Positions 1 to 12,600 of a stretch of DNA of 26,382 nt are shown here, piece by piece. Positions within the stretch are counted from its first letter, which is position 1; every line of letters starts with the position of its first letter. This DNA comes from Silene noctiflora. Taxonomy: Eukaryota; Streptophyta; Magnoliopsida; Caryophyllales; Caryophyllaceae. The position numbers were made by a program, and so were the translations under genes. The stretch is from assembly GCA_009801015.1 (NCBI GenBank), contig VHZZ01010482.1, forward strand, positions 18,096-44,477, given 5' to 3'. Below the pieces are notes generated by a model. The model saw only the letters and a program-made list of their open reading frames with translations. It was not told where the DNA came from and ran no database searches.

Positions 1-148
1 TCTAACCCTAAACCTATAAACAATAAAATAAACAAAGCGTTGAGTAACCCATGCAAATGAGAAGCAAGATATGATAAGCAATTAATGACTGAATAGTACC
101 TTGTCCCACACAACAACAATATAATACTCAGCACTCCACTGCCACTTG

Positions 149-274
149 TTAGTATCCAGCCCATTTGCATGCAATATGGTAGATATTTGGACCGTCTTCT
201 CCTTGTGACAGATACCCTCCGTCACAAATGAGAATTTGTGTTTGTATGAAGCAGTCACCGGTCAGTTGAATAAA
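149..274 (-). other. Possible minus-strand terminal exon or gene fragment
   Basis: On the minus strand, a T-rich tract ending ATGACAG (complement of 275-281) is followed by 41 codons and TAA (149-151). Internal peptides include LTGDCFIQTQ, GGYLSQGEDG and IYHIACKWAGY. The phase is unknown. A second minus frame over the same DNA is also open (peptides TVQISTILHANG and WQWSAEYYIVVVWDK) and ends at a possible donor, GACAAG|GTACTA, near 103, so the true frame is uncertain. If the 149-274 reading is right, upstream exons would run into the LETM1-like promoter, which favours a fragment. I do not recognise the family. Confidence 0.25.
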
Positions 275-656
275 CTGTCATTCATTAGCGATAAAAATAA
301 ATTACATAAAATGAGTTATATTTTCTATAAATTAGGATGATTATAAATTATAATTATATTAAAAATATTGCCTATTTATTTTTAAGATGCAATTTTAAAG
401 ACAGCCCGTGCCCAGGTTTAAAAGCTAGTTTCACTTAAATGCAAAATTAAGTGGGTAAATTAGAACAAATCAAGTACACAGCTGGTACAAAAGAGTAGGC
501 AGAAGTGGAGAAGGAGCAAAGAAAAGCGTTATGTGAAGGCGTAAAATCCACGTAGTCGTTCTCTCACCCCCTTGACATAAGTTTCTACACATTGTGTCCT
601 CTTATCTTTCATCTAATTTTCCCCGCGGAATTCATCTATCTATCTATCTTACCCAA
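275..656 (+). promoter_or_regulatory. 5' flank and likely promoter/5' UTR of the LETM1-like gene
   Basis: AT-rich between 290 and 460. The purine-rich stretch at 495-540 and pyrimidine-rich stretch at 555-650 look like a transition into a 5' leader. I see no convincing TATA box at the expected distance. An ACGT core (ccacgta, 548-554) is present. A minimal upstream ATG-TGA lies near 528; it matters only if transcription starts before it. The transcription start is not determinable. Confidence 0.4.
633..650 (+). repeat. (ATCT)n microsatellite in the presumed 5' UTR
   Basis: About four tandem ATCT units, ending a few bases before the start codon at 657. Too short to say whether it is polymorphic. 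Confidence 0.7.
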
Positions 657-697
657 ATGTCAGCTAAACTTCATCACCATTGCTTCTTATCTCCAAG
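657..697 (+). CDS. Exon 1 (coding part), residues 1-13 plus 2 nt
   Basis: The ATG at 657 opens 13 codons (MSAKLHHHCFLSP) and two bases, AG, before the donor GTCTGT at 698. The phase matches exon 2, which starts with a lone third-position C and so completes AGC (Ser). The short Lys-Leu-His-His start resembles the N-termini I recall for dicot relatives, which begin M-A-V-K-L. The exon is too short for ORF finders. The donor is weaker than consensus. A (TATC)n run lies just upstream. Confidence 0.78.
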
Positions 698-3600
698 GTC
701 TGTGTTTTCCTCCTTCATTCATTCATTTTCTGCTGTTCAATATTCAACTTAGGGTTTTTAGTCCACCACTTGTACTCAATTCCTTGTTTATTTTCTCTGA
801 TTCTGCTCCTATTTATGCATCTTACCTTATATTATTGCATTTCTTCATTATCTTGTCTTCCTCCGTTTAATTTGATGTATCATCTATGTATTTAGGAGTA
901 TTGTTTTTGATCCAATTTATCAGAGTTAATCTGAATTTCCTTCAACTTTATTGAGAAATGAATTTTGGACTTGTAATTTTGTTTACTCAGAGGTGTTTGT
1001 AGTCCATAGTTACCGGAGACTGTTTTTGAGGCCGAGTACTACAAGTTTAGGCTTTAATTAGTTGCACTGAGTGAAACCATGCTTGTAGCAGGAAAATGTC
1101 ATTGAAACTAGTCAAATACTCGTGATCAGGAATGGACCCTATATTATTTTTTTTGATGTAGCAAGATTGTCAAACTGTTGAACAAAATCATTACCATTAT
1201 CGACTCAACTCCCTTAACAGAATGACTACTTTAATTACTCCAGAATTGCCGTTTTTTTTTACTATTGAACATTTAAGTTAACAAGATCAAAAACTCAAGA
1301 GTTACTTCTTTAAAATGGTGCCAAGTAACCATGCCCTCTAAAACCCTTAATTAGGTTTTTACGTTGGAGGAGTAATAAAAAGGCAATTAAAACACTGGTG
1401 ACTTAATCAGAAGTATGCATCCGAATTGATTTAGAATTTCCACATAAAGTGAAAACAATAAATACCCTAGCCAAACATTTAGTACTTCATAGAAAATGTC
1501 AAATACTAATTAAACTCGATTTTAACCAGAAAACAACTAATCGATCATAACAATAACTCTAAACACAACAGATTGCATCAATACTTCAATAGTAATTGTC
1601 AAATGGTAAGTGACAAATTAATCATTGTCTCAAATATATTACTCAGGGTGTTATAAGAAAGTAGTTGAGAAAATGTGGAAGATAAAATTGTGAGGATGAG
1701 AAAAAAAAAGGATGAACTGAGAAATGAGGGACATGATAAGTGTAATGACTCCTTATTGGGGGGCTTTAAGGAGTAAATAAGAAAATAAAATAGGAGATAG
1801 AGGGTTAAATTTCGAAATAAGAATTAGTAGATTGCGTTAGAAGTATTGGAAATAATCAGTCAGTAACAGTTGGTAAAGACACGTGATTGTGCGTTGAAGT
1901 ACAATAAAGCAAAATAAAAGGGGAATTCTATGACCAATTTCATTATCTGACAAATTTTCCACATTATAGTGTGGCAAGTGCTACACCTTTCACATTAGTG
2001 GGTATGCCCCTGTTCATCATCCATCCAACCATAATATATAGACAAGGAGAGTTTGATACGAAATTTTGAATTATGAAGAAAATGAATGGGCGCTGCTACT
2101 TGTTAGGACACTTGAAAAGGGAGGATGTTTGTGCTCCAGTCTGTTATAGGCGTCATGGCCTGTTCATTTCATGAGGTGGTCCTTCTGGTGTTGCTCTTAT
2201 TGGTACCGGTTTTGCACCAATATCTTGTATTTCTTGGTGCCGTAAACTTCATAGGTAACTCAGAACATCATTCCTGACAAGAAAAACTATTCCCTATAAT
2301 GTACTTCTCTACTAGATGTGTGTTACTACCTAGGAAAAAAAATTATTGACTGAAATATACGGAGTAGTAGGATTTGGCTTGTGGGTCTACTCCTTTTGTA
2401 TGCCCTAGTAGCCAAGAGCATAGCTACAGTGAAAAAGACAAGCAAGTTACTGCCTTTGATTGATGGTATAACTAGCTCTTCTCAAAAAATGTTGCTACAT
2501 TATCTTATAGATGGGCCGTCAACGTATTATTACAATTGTCATAGTTGGTTACCTAAATTAAAAATCTCTTTCATTATACATGAGCATTAATTGTTTCTTT
2601 GAACTCTAAAAGATGTGCTTACTATTTTCTGACTTGTTTCATATTGCCAGCACTTCTACCCGATTATCTGTTCGCAAATCTAATGAAGTCCATATTTTGT
2701 ACAAAGTGGGTGATTTGGATCAGACAGATTGCGCAGTTATTGGAAAGACTTTCTTGAAATGTACAGAGCTTGAGAACAGAAGTTATCAGTTTAGTTGTAG
2801 GTATTTAAGGGTTCGTAAACAAATACTATTTTCTAGCAAAATAAAAAGAGCTGGGAACATCATTCAGTTTGCTTCTGCTGATGACGGTTTAAAGGTCAAC
2901 GGCAATCCTGAAGCTAACATGAGCGGAGATGTTGAAGCAATGAGAATGAGACTTGATCAAGCACTGAAAAATGAAGACTATAATGATGGGCTTGTTCAAT
3001 CGTTATATGACGCAGCCAGAGTTTTTGAGCTGTCAATAAAAGAAAAAAGTTCACTTTGGAAAATACCCTGGTTTTCAGCAGCATGGCTGGGTGTTGACAA
3101 AAATGCATGGGCAAAGGCACTATCATATCAGGTTGCCTTGAAAGGTTCTTTGAATGTTGACTTAATTTTATAAAATTTAGGTTGTTTAATATATTCTGCA
3201 TTCTGCGCATCTATATAAGAATATGCTTTCTATTTTATGCGGTAGCAGGTCAATCAATGTAAGTTGGATCACTGCAGTCTTTAACTTTTTAGCAATAGTT
3301 TTATTTTTTCTTGTTTGTTATCCATTCGTGTACCAAAGGGTAGGTTTCATGTTGAGAGTATTACTTATAGTCTTGCAATTGAATTTTAGTTAATTTTGGG
3401 TGATATCACAAGCTATGTCTTGTCGTGAAATCATACATGAAATGTGGGCGGCTTGTGTGTTTTTGTCGTAATTTAATATTTATGTGAAGTGATATTAGAT
3501 AGCCCAAAGGAAATGAGTAAGCTAATTCTTGGACCTATGTTCTATGTTACACAGACTCGTTCGAAGGGTCGATGGTTGTGAACCCAAGTGTCGGACCCGG

Positions 3601-6600
3601 CTATTTTATGAAAAATTGTCACCTTTTTGGTCTAAACTCTAAAATGAAGTTTCAGAGTGTCGTACCAATGTCCAAGTGTCAAGTGTCGGGCACGGGTATG
3701 CGAGCTCATTTGAAGTGTCGTAGTAACATAGCCTATGTTACATGTAGTAACTAGGAAGTAGGAACTGCTGTCCATTATGTTCGTACTATTCGCTAGGTCC
3801 ATCATCACTATACTAAGTCAAATCATTCTAAGATGAAACTTCCATTGAATGTAGGGATGGCAAGGGGTCCAGGACTTTGCCTAGATCCTCGGATTGGACC
3901 CTGAGGGGACAGATATGGATCTCATTTTTATGGACCCAATGGATTGGGTCGGATATGGGTCTAGAAATTTTTATGCGGATCTGGGTCGTTAAGACCTAGA
4001 CCCTACCCATGGACCCATATTTTTCAATTTTTATTTTATTTTTAACTATATAAGGAATAACTAATTACTAAAGTCTGAAAAAGTCTGTTTTCTTATCCTT
4101 TTTTTTAACTCTCATATGTCATTTTACTTATTTCATAGGCTATTAACGAATTTACAACATAAATTAAATATTCGAGAAACAACAAATAGCTTTTTCATCA
4201 TCCAAATAATAACTTATGCACAGTTTTGTTACTTAGTCATGATAAATTTTGAATTATTTTATACCTATAATCTTATTGAACATACTAATGCGTTGTATGT
4301 AATTTTATTGGCAAAATTACGTTAAAAGATGAAGAATTTTATAAAAATAATTTAAAAAAATCAGACTCTTTGGGGACCTAGACCCTACCTAGTTGGAAAA
4401 TTTGGACCCAGCGGATATGAGTCGGATCGGATCTGGTCCAATATATATAATGTGGGTCTGGATATGGATCCTATACTACCCTACGGAGACCCTACCCATT
4501 GCCATCTCTTATGTTACTTCAACTCTTCATTCTTCGGACCATACCCGTGTCGACAAGACATGGATATGGGTATAGATTCCGTACCCAACACTTATTAGTC
4601 CGACACTTCTCCTAAGAGGACTTAACTAGTGAGGCTCCCACCACAAAGTAGGGGAAGAGGGGTTTATAAGACATTTAGTACTATATTTAATGATTTTAAG
4701 TCTTATTTGTTGTTCTTTCCTTCAATTATACTATTCTTTTTTGAAATATTACAAATATAGAAGTGTATTTTTGCATTGAAGATGTGTCCCCCCACCCTTG
4801 TCCTCATTTTACGACAGGGTCCCCGTGTCTCAAAGTTTTAGTTATGCCGAATCCGACACTCGTGCCCAAATTAGACTATCATAGGCCGTCTCTAATTGAG
4901 TGTATGATGTTCCATGATGCCCTCCTATGCTCTTCTTTTGTTTACTCTTTTATCTTCTGTCCACATGACCTCTGCTAGGAAGCCAGGGGGTGGGGGAGGA
5001 ATTGAATGAGAAAAACTTACAGTTCCTATATGTTTTGCTCTGGCCAATTATTTTTGAACCCTTTTTGGTCCGTTGCTGCCAATAAATTGTTTCAGATACA
5101 TATGAAAGTTGCGTTAATACGACAAACAAAAGAACCTGTAGGCTATAGCTGCATTAAATATTGAAGTTATGTGCTCCTTCTACTTTTGTTGGTGTTTAAT
5201 TTCAATTGGCACCACACCATTAATTAGGTTTGTACATTTTACTTCTTCAGGCATCTGTTTATGCGTTATTGCAAGCTGCACATGAGGTTGCATCACGCAG
5301 AGATGGAGGAGATAAAGAAGTAAATGTTGTTGTCCAAAGAAGGTAGTTGTTCCCTCTTTTATATGCTCTCACAGTGTAAAGTGGTACTAAGCGATATCTT
5401 CTGGCGTGATCTAATCTCTCAATCAAGTTTTGTAGCAATAATTGTCACAGAGACAATGATAGGGTTTGAACATGATTGATAACTTTTTTTCCTTTTATTT
5501 TATTTGGTGTGGAGAAGGGGATTGTGGTGAAGCGAGCAGGTCACGTCACATGTAAGGACATGTTTCAAATATCTGGCGTGTACTTGTAATATTGGTATTT
5601 GAGTTGAAATTTAAATTTAAAGCTGAAATTCAAAATCTTCCCAATCTGAGAAAGTTCCCTACCCTACCCTGCCTCACCAAATCATATCTTTCTCTTCTTC
5701 CCTGCTTGAAGTCGCGTGTACTATTTTTTATTCCATGCATAGAACTGTGATAAGTTAATTTTTATTTTTTATGCAATTAATAAGGATTTTTATATTGGAG
5801 ATTTTGAATAATTCATTTGTCTTTTAAGCTGTGCAGTATTACAATATTTTTATTAATGTTGTAGGAGTTTTTTGCCCTGTTTATTAACTCTTAAAAGTGG
5901 AGAATTGTGTAAATGACCAATTGTGCTAAGTCAGCTAACTAACTATTACACTTTTAAGTTCTTTTTCTATGAAATTAACATTGGGGTTATAGATTGTATA
6001 GGAGGTGGTTTAGAGGATATCATTGGAAGGTTTTTATTAACTTCATTAAACACTGAAGTAAAAAGTATTCTTCGTGTGAATGGTGAATTTTTGGGATATC
6101 TGTTCTAATTTACCGATGTGAAAGTTACTCGTTGATCATGAGTGAATGATTTATAAGAATCTAGAATGGCTGGTATCTGTTTCATGCCATTGGACTCCTT
6201 ATTGTTTGGATGTACTCGACTAACTCAAGAGAATCTCTACTTGACCTTCGCTAACTAACTAGACAGCCGAAAGAAATTAAGTGACAGAGTGGCTCATATG
6301 CTTCTAGATTTTCTTGGAATCCTAGGTCCTTGATATTGAAGCAATCGTTGGTCGTTGCGTTACCTCTCTTTTGCCATTGAAAACAAATTTTAATGCTGGA
6401 ATAGTTTTGGTGGGCTCAGCTAACTAAGGTGGGTGGGTGGGTGATGCTAAGGCCTGCTCCTTATCAGTGGTTTCTTAAATATTATGTACGCTGGCTTCTT
6501 TTCTTTTGTCATTATTTTCTTATGATAAATCCCATGTATTTTTCTTTCATTTTTAATTTGCGCATTTCTTGGTGTTCGACTTTTCATATATACTGATGTT

Positions 6601-9600
6601 TTGCTTTATGATGATGCAGCTTGTTACGGCTGTCTGCCCCTTTGGAAAGTATAATCAGGGAGAAATTATCTGGCAAACAACCTCAACTTTTTGACTGGTT
6701 TTGGTCTGAACAAATACCAGTTGTTGTAACAACATTTGTCAATCACTTTGAAAGGGATCCTCGTTTCAAGGCTGCCACAATGTGTGTGATCACCTTCTGT
6801 TTATATTATGCACACTGTTGATAGGTTGTTGGTCTGCTCTTAAACCTGTAATGTGTAATAAAACTAGATGACTTTGTATCAGGTTTGGGAAAAGAACACC
6901 TTCTGGATCAGGTAATGCCGGAGATATGTCACTCATTGTGCTGGCTTTGGTCTGTTCTTCAGTGATAACGAAGCTTGGATCAGCAAAGGTTTCTTGTTCA
7001 CAGTTCTTCTCCATTATCCCTGATGTAACTGGTAGTTTGATGGACGTTCTTGTTGGTCTTGTTCCTATACACGAAGCTTATCATACTGCAAAGGAAATTG
7101 GTTTACAGAGAGAATTCTTGGTTCATTTTGGACCTAGAGCTGCAGCTTGTGGGGTAGCTGATGATTGCTCGATAGATGAGATGATATTTTGGGTTGATCT
7201 TGTGCAGAAGCAGCTGCAAAGAGCTATTGATAGAGAAAAAATATGGTCAAAACTCACCACATCAGAAAGTATTGAAGTGAGTAACAACCAGAGTAACTTT
7301 TATATTTGTTTTAAGTTAAGGTTAGCTGAATCCCTGAATGGTTTATTTCTTGTTTGCATAATCGGGCTGTCTGATACCGATTAAACTGCGAATATACACC
7401 AATATGTAACTTTGTGTTGGGGGCAATGAGACTAAAGGAGATCGAATTGCTGGGCACATATCAAGGGTGTGGGTGGACTAAGAATGTAATCTCGTTTATG
7501 TCCTTTCTTTTCCCGATAATATATATTTGCACAACGTTTACATCCGAAATATGGTCTAGGTCTTGTTGAAGAGAGTTTTTAGAGTTTGGAGAAATTTCGC
7601 CTTTATAACATTTTAATTTTTTGAAAATTAAAAGAAAAAAAAGGAGTTCTCATTTTCTGACTTTCATAGCTATATGTTAAGAACGACTATTTATCATGTT
7701 CCTCTTTCCCCTTTTCCCTATTCTTTTCCATTTTATTTTGTTTTATGTATGCAATCAATCATTGACAGTTTCAAAGGATGATTAATGTCAGCCAACTCCA
7801 AATCATTCTGGTGTTAAGGCTTTGATGTTGCTGTATAACATTTTTTAACTAAATGTTTTGCTAGGCTTTGTAAGAAAATGTCCATGACCATTATTCAAAT
7901 GTAATAGCAGACTTAGCATTACTGCTAAGACTGCTAAGACCTTTGGTCCAATTTTCTTTGGGTTTGCTCTTTCAAGTGCTCATTTTACTTAATCATGTAC
8001 ACTTTTTCATAACATTTCCATACCCTACCCTTTTACTAAACAAAGTACTAAACGAAAAATTCTCTTCCTTCGGTTATGGAACCCTCGTTCATCCAACACA
8101 CTACTTCCGTGAGTGACTAGAAAGCTTTTGTAAGTATGATCATTCAGTACTCTTAGTCCTCATAGGTTAATAAATTACTAAAAGCAGCCTTTATTCTTCT
8201 TCTTACAGGACATACGATTTTAACATGTCAATCATCCTCTCACTCTTAACAGTTTTCTACTATTTTGCTCATTCGTGAAAAGGAAGTTTCGGAAAATACT
8301 GTGAAGTTACAAAAGTCGTTCATGATTGGTGCAGTATCTGTTGAAATTGATATTTTGGTGCAGTGAAGTTAGGGTAGGCCTAAATCCACGGGAATTAGAA
8401 ACTCTACCTAGATTGCCCCTCCCCATTAACTACAGAAAAGTCAACATAAAGTATTCTAATCACTCATTGGTAAATCCCCATTTTACACTCTTTCTCTCTT
8501 CCTCTTTCAATTCATCGTCTTCATCCCATACAAGATACATTGACACCCATTTAGCTATAGGCCTAAAATGCTGGCTAACTAGATCTTCCATTAAAGCTGT
8601 GAATATGTTGCTCGGATTTGGTAAGAAGTATCCGTCGGAGTGTCGAATTCGTCTATTTTATGAAAAAGATTCATGTTTTTGGACTCAAATGAAGTGTTTG
8701 AATGTCCTACCCACGTCCGAGTGTGGAGTGTCCGACACGTGTACGCAAGGTAATATTGAAGAGTCCGAGCAACATAGGCTGTGGTTGTCTGATATTGACA
8801 TCAAAAATTAAAACCAACTTCATGATATTCTTGTTGGGAAAATATATGGAAAGAGAAATACTAATACAAGTAGATAGCTCATATTGGAGTGAGATGGCTG
8901 GAGGAAAGAAGCAAAGAAATTGTGGGTCTTCTTTTTTCGATTCATCGACTAGCTCATAGCTGGGAAAACATAACAAGATTGTGGACGTTGTGCAAGTATA
9001 AGTGATGGGGAGAGACAGTCGATCTAGTTGCCATTGGTGCGTCATGCACGTTCAAATTGGAGTGCTTTTGTTGGATCAATTCAAAAAAAAATTAATGGCA
9101 TATTGGCAATGAAGCAAGTTACAAATTACTGAGAGGATTGACAAAAATAAAAAGAGCTGAAGTGGCAAAAGTGACGGTGAACTATTAAGTTGAGGGAGGG
9201 GCTTTTTAGGTAGAGCACTTGTAATTCCTGGGGAATAGTAACGTTTCCCGTGGAATATGACTCCCCTAATGTTGGGCAAATGCGAGGACTGCGAACAGTT
9301 GAGTTGCTTTACAGATGGATTAGTAGTTGGTTGTAGTAGAGATGTTTGGTCTTTAGGCTTAACTTTATGTGAAATTGGTTAAGTTTTATTTTATTTTATA
9401 AATACCTTCCATAATAGTGTACGTTGACAAAAGCAGTTTCCATAAATTGTTATGTTTTAAATATTTTGGAGGAATGTTATCTTATGATAATACAGGTATT
9501 GGAGAAGGATCTAGCAATATTTGGATTTTTTGTTGCCCTTGGCAGAAGTACACGGTCTTTCCTAGCTGCTAATGGTTATGATAAAATTGATGAACCAGTT

Positions 9601-12600
9601 GAATGCTTTATCAGGTATGTCTTATACTATATTTTAATAAAGCTCTCTCAATTTTTTTCATTGCTAGTTGACCTTCATTAGTGCGTTCTATTTATCAGAT
9701 ATTTTGTCAGTGGGTGTGTGCTGTATTATCCGCAGCTCTCTTCGATCAGTTCGTATGAACTGTATGTTGAAGTAAGCATGCTTCACTGTGTTCAAGCTTT
9801 GCTTTGATTAACTAATGATGCCATCATATAGTGGTTAAAACATGTAAATTTGTAATCTGATTTCGCAGGTAGTCTGTGAAGAGCTCGATTGGCTTCCTTT
9901 CTATCCAGGCTACAGTAACACTCTCAAAAACACGCACGGGCATGAAAAGAAGTCTGACAGTCCTCCAAATTCAGAAGCTGTTCAAAAGGCATTAGATGTT
10001 TGCTCGCGATGGACCCGGATCTTCATTAAACATAGTAAATGGGTGGAAAACCCTTCAAATGTGAAGGCAGCACGTTTTCTTTCAAAAGGGTAATATATGT
10101 GCTTAATTGAACTCGTACCCTTTATTTATTTATTTATTTATTTTTATCTTCTGCTAGCGCCTTGAGACTTTTGCATTCCTTAATGCTGTGCTCTTTTTTC
10201 TGTAATAGACTGAACACACTCGAGAGTTCCATGGAGGATCTAGGCCTGATGAAGTGAGTTAATGTTCTTCTTCTTATATGTGTACATAGTGTGTGAACGA
10301 TGACAGGAATGGCTAAATGGCAGAAAAGGCTAGTCAGCAAGCAGCTGAAAATATTCTTACACGGTTCACCATTCATCTCAAGATGCTTGCAATTTCATTT
10401 TATGCTTTCACTGACAATATACCAACTCGACAACATTAGCTTTAGAGTGAATCTTTCTAAATTTGGTTTAGTCCGTTTTTTTTTTGTTTTTTGAAAAAAA
10501 GAAGAAAAATGTAACACTGGATCATATTAGTGTTTTCAATCAGAGATAAAATAAAGTTAATAGAATTTGAGGACTAGAGGAAACGTTACAACTATGTGCA
10601 TGCTGTGATGCTTGGAATGGGTAATGGACAATTTGGAAGATGTACTATTGAAATCAACCTAACTGAACTGACGAATCCTAGTCTCATGTTCCAATTCGGG
10701 TGCAATTAGCCTTGGGCGGAGTTATATCACATAACGTAAGACATTCAATTCCCTGATAACGCTTAAGCCTAGATGTTTGCTACATGTTAGAAAAGTAGTG
10801 AGTGTAAGTCCCGTATGTTTCCCCTACAAAGGCTGGCATATTCATTCTCAGGCTGGATGGCTTCCAAGGAAAGCAGTGGGTTTGCAGGAATATGGGTTTG
10901 GGTAGAAGCAAGGAAGGGAGGAAACGGCCTTGAATTGTCTATTCTAGAGATGTTACGGCATAAATAGAGAGAGGAATTCCCTATTGATTTTGTACACATC
11001 CAGCCACCGGCTATTTCCATAAGTGGATAAGTATACCAAGTTTGACTGTGGGTGACAATCAAGGATGTCTGAAGTACACTTTATTCGCATTGTGTGACAC
11101 TTAGGGTGATCACTGATGTAATAACACCAACATTTTCAACTATAACAACTACAAAAAAAAAATTATTAACAGCCAAATCACATCAGATTCAAATTTAGTT
11201 TCAATGAATGTCTATGCTGTATTCGTTAAAACTGGTGTGGAGTTTAATTTAACTTTGAAGCTTAGTTTAAAAAAGTGGGCCTGAGGCACGCCTAGGCGCA
11301 CTAAGGCACCAGCCATCGCCTCAGGTTGCTTAAGGCACATGGATTTCAAAAGGTGCAGCTAAGGTGCACGAGTTGTAACTAGTGAAGCGCACCAAGGCGC
11401 ACTCTATTCGCATTATCATGCAATTCCACTGTTTTTCCAAATTCTTTTGTTTTAATTTTCTCTTCTCCCCCTGATCCATAATTTTCACTTACAAACACAT
11501 GTTAGCCCTCTTTGAAACAAATAAAGGCACTATTGTTCCACAAAATTTTATTCTAAAGTATATACGTTCATTTGAAAAATCAGTGCACCTCGTGTCCATA
11601 AGGCGCTTGTCTTAGCCCTTCCGCCTTGGGAGCCCATCGACTCAGTGCGTCTCGTGCCTTGTCAAACTAAGCCTTGAAGATATTGCATCTTGGTTCATCA
11701 ACACAGTGTGCATTGTAGTAGTAAACTAATGATGCATACAACCCGCTTATAGTTTTATTTTATTCCCATTAAATGAGCTAGTTATTGCCATTTGTTTGTC
11801 AAACTTGAATTGGCTTATTTTGGCAGGAGTAAGTTGAACAATTCTGTTCAGAGTGCCGGACCGGTTTCTAGCTTTAACTCTAGGGGGGAGCCTGATTCTT
11901 TTAACAAGGTATATCGTTTTCTTGCCTACTTATCTAATTTTCATACAGGCACCCTCGTTAGCAAGCTTGTTGGTGATAATAACTGTATAACAGCCCATTT
12001 TATTGTTTATGATGTTGTCTGTTGGACTAAGATTCCCTCAAGTCTTCACAATGGTTTTTTTTTTACCCTACGCCTGCTAGTTAAGAAATCAGAACAATCT
12101 TACATTCTTACCTTTTGATGACTATGCTTCCATATTAGGCACTAGAAAATGTAGAAGAAGCTTTGGTTAAATTGGAGATGTTGCTCCAGGAGATGCATGT
12201 GTCCAGTTCTGGTTCTGGAAAAGAACAATTGAAAGCTGCTTGCTCTGATCTTGAGAAAATCAGGAAACTCAAGAAAGAAGCAGAGTTTCTTGAAGCATCT
12301 TTTAGAGCTAAGGCAGCTTGTCTTCAGGAGGTAATGAATGTTTTATGTGTGTGCTTAGGTGCTTATGTTTCTGTATGCACTTCTCTGTGTCTCTGTATTA
12401 TTTTCATGAATTATCAAACAGACCAGCACGAGAACTGATTCGGCCCAATCTTGACACGTAGGTTTGGGTGAGGGTTTGAACCAATCGACTCAGTTTGACC
12501 TAAAAATTAGATAAAATCGTGCAAAATATACATGTGATCATGGACGTGTTATTTCTTGTTCTTGATATCATTTTAGTTTTGCACTTACATGCTGTATTGA

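Larger units (their letters stand above)
3132..5250 (+). other. Intron 2 (2119 bp), transposon-loaded
   Basis: GTTGCC to TTCAG. It contains two TIR elements (3542-3731 and 3853-4509) and further weak 'gtgtcsgacac / acccgtgtc' fragments at about 4533-4620 and 4780-4870, which look like decayed relatives of the first. Nothing coding was seen. Confidence 0.75.

Noticed and set aside
1..20. Telomere-like 'taaccctaaacc' at the window start
   Set aside because: Only about one and a half units, not an array; no tandem TTTAGGG follows.
592..870. 92-codon frame over the presumed 5' UTR and intron 1 start
   Set aside because: It starts on a TTG, is hydrophobic from T-rich DNA, and is out of frame with the ATG at 657 that fits the gene.
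2613..2650. Start of exon 2 at the ATG at 2613
   Set aside because: This ATG lies before the acceptor attgccag (2650). The upstream exon at 657-697 gives a better phase and a family-like N-terminus.
2914..3210. 98-codon minus-strand frame
   Set aside because: Antisense shadow of exon 2; it has no similarity that I recognise.
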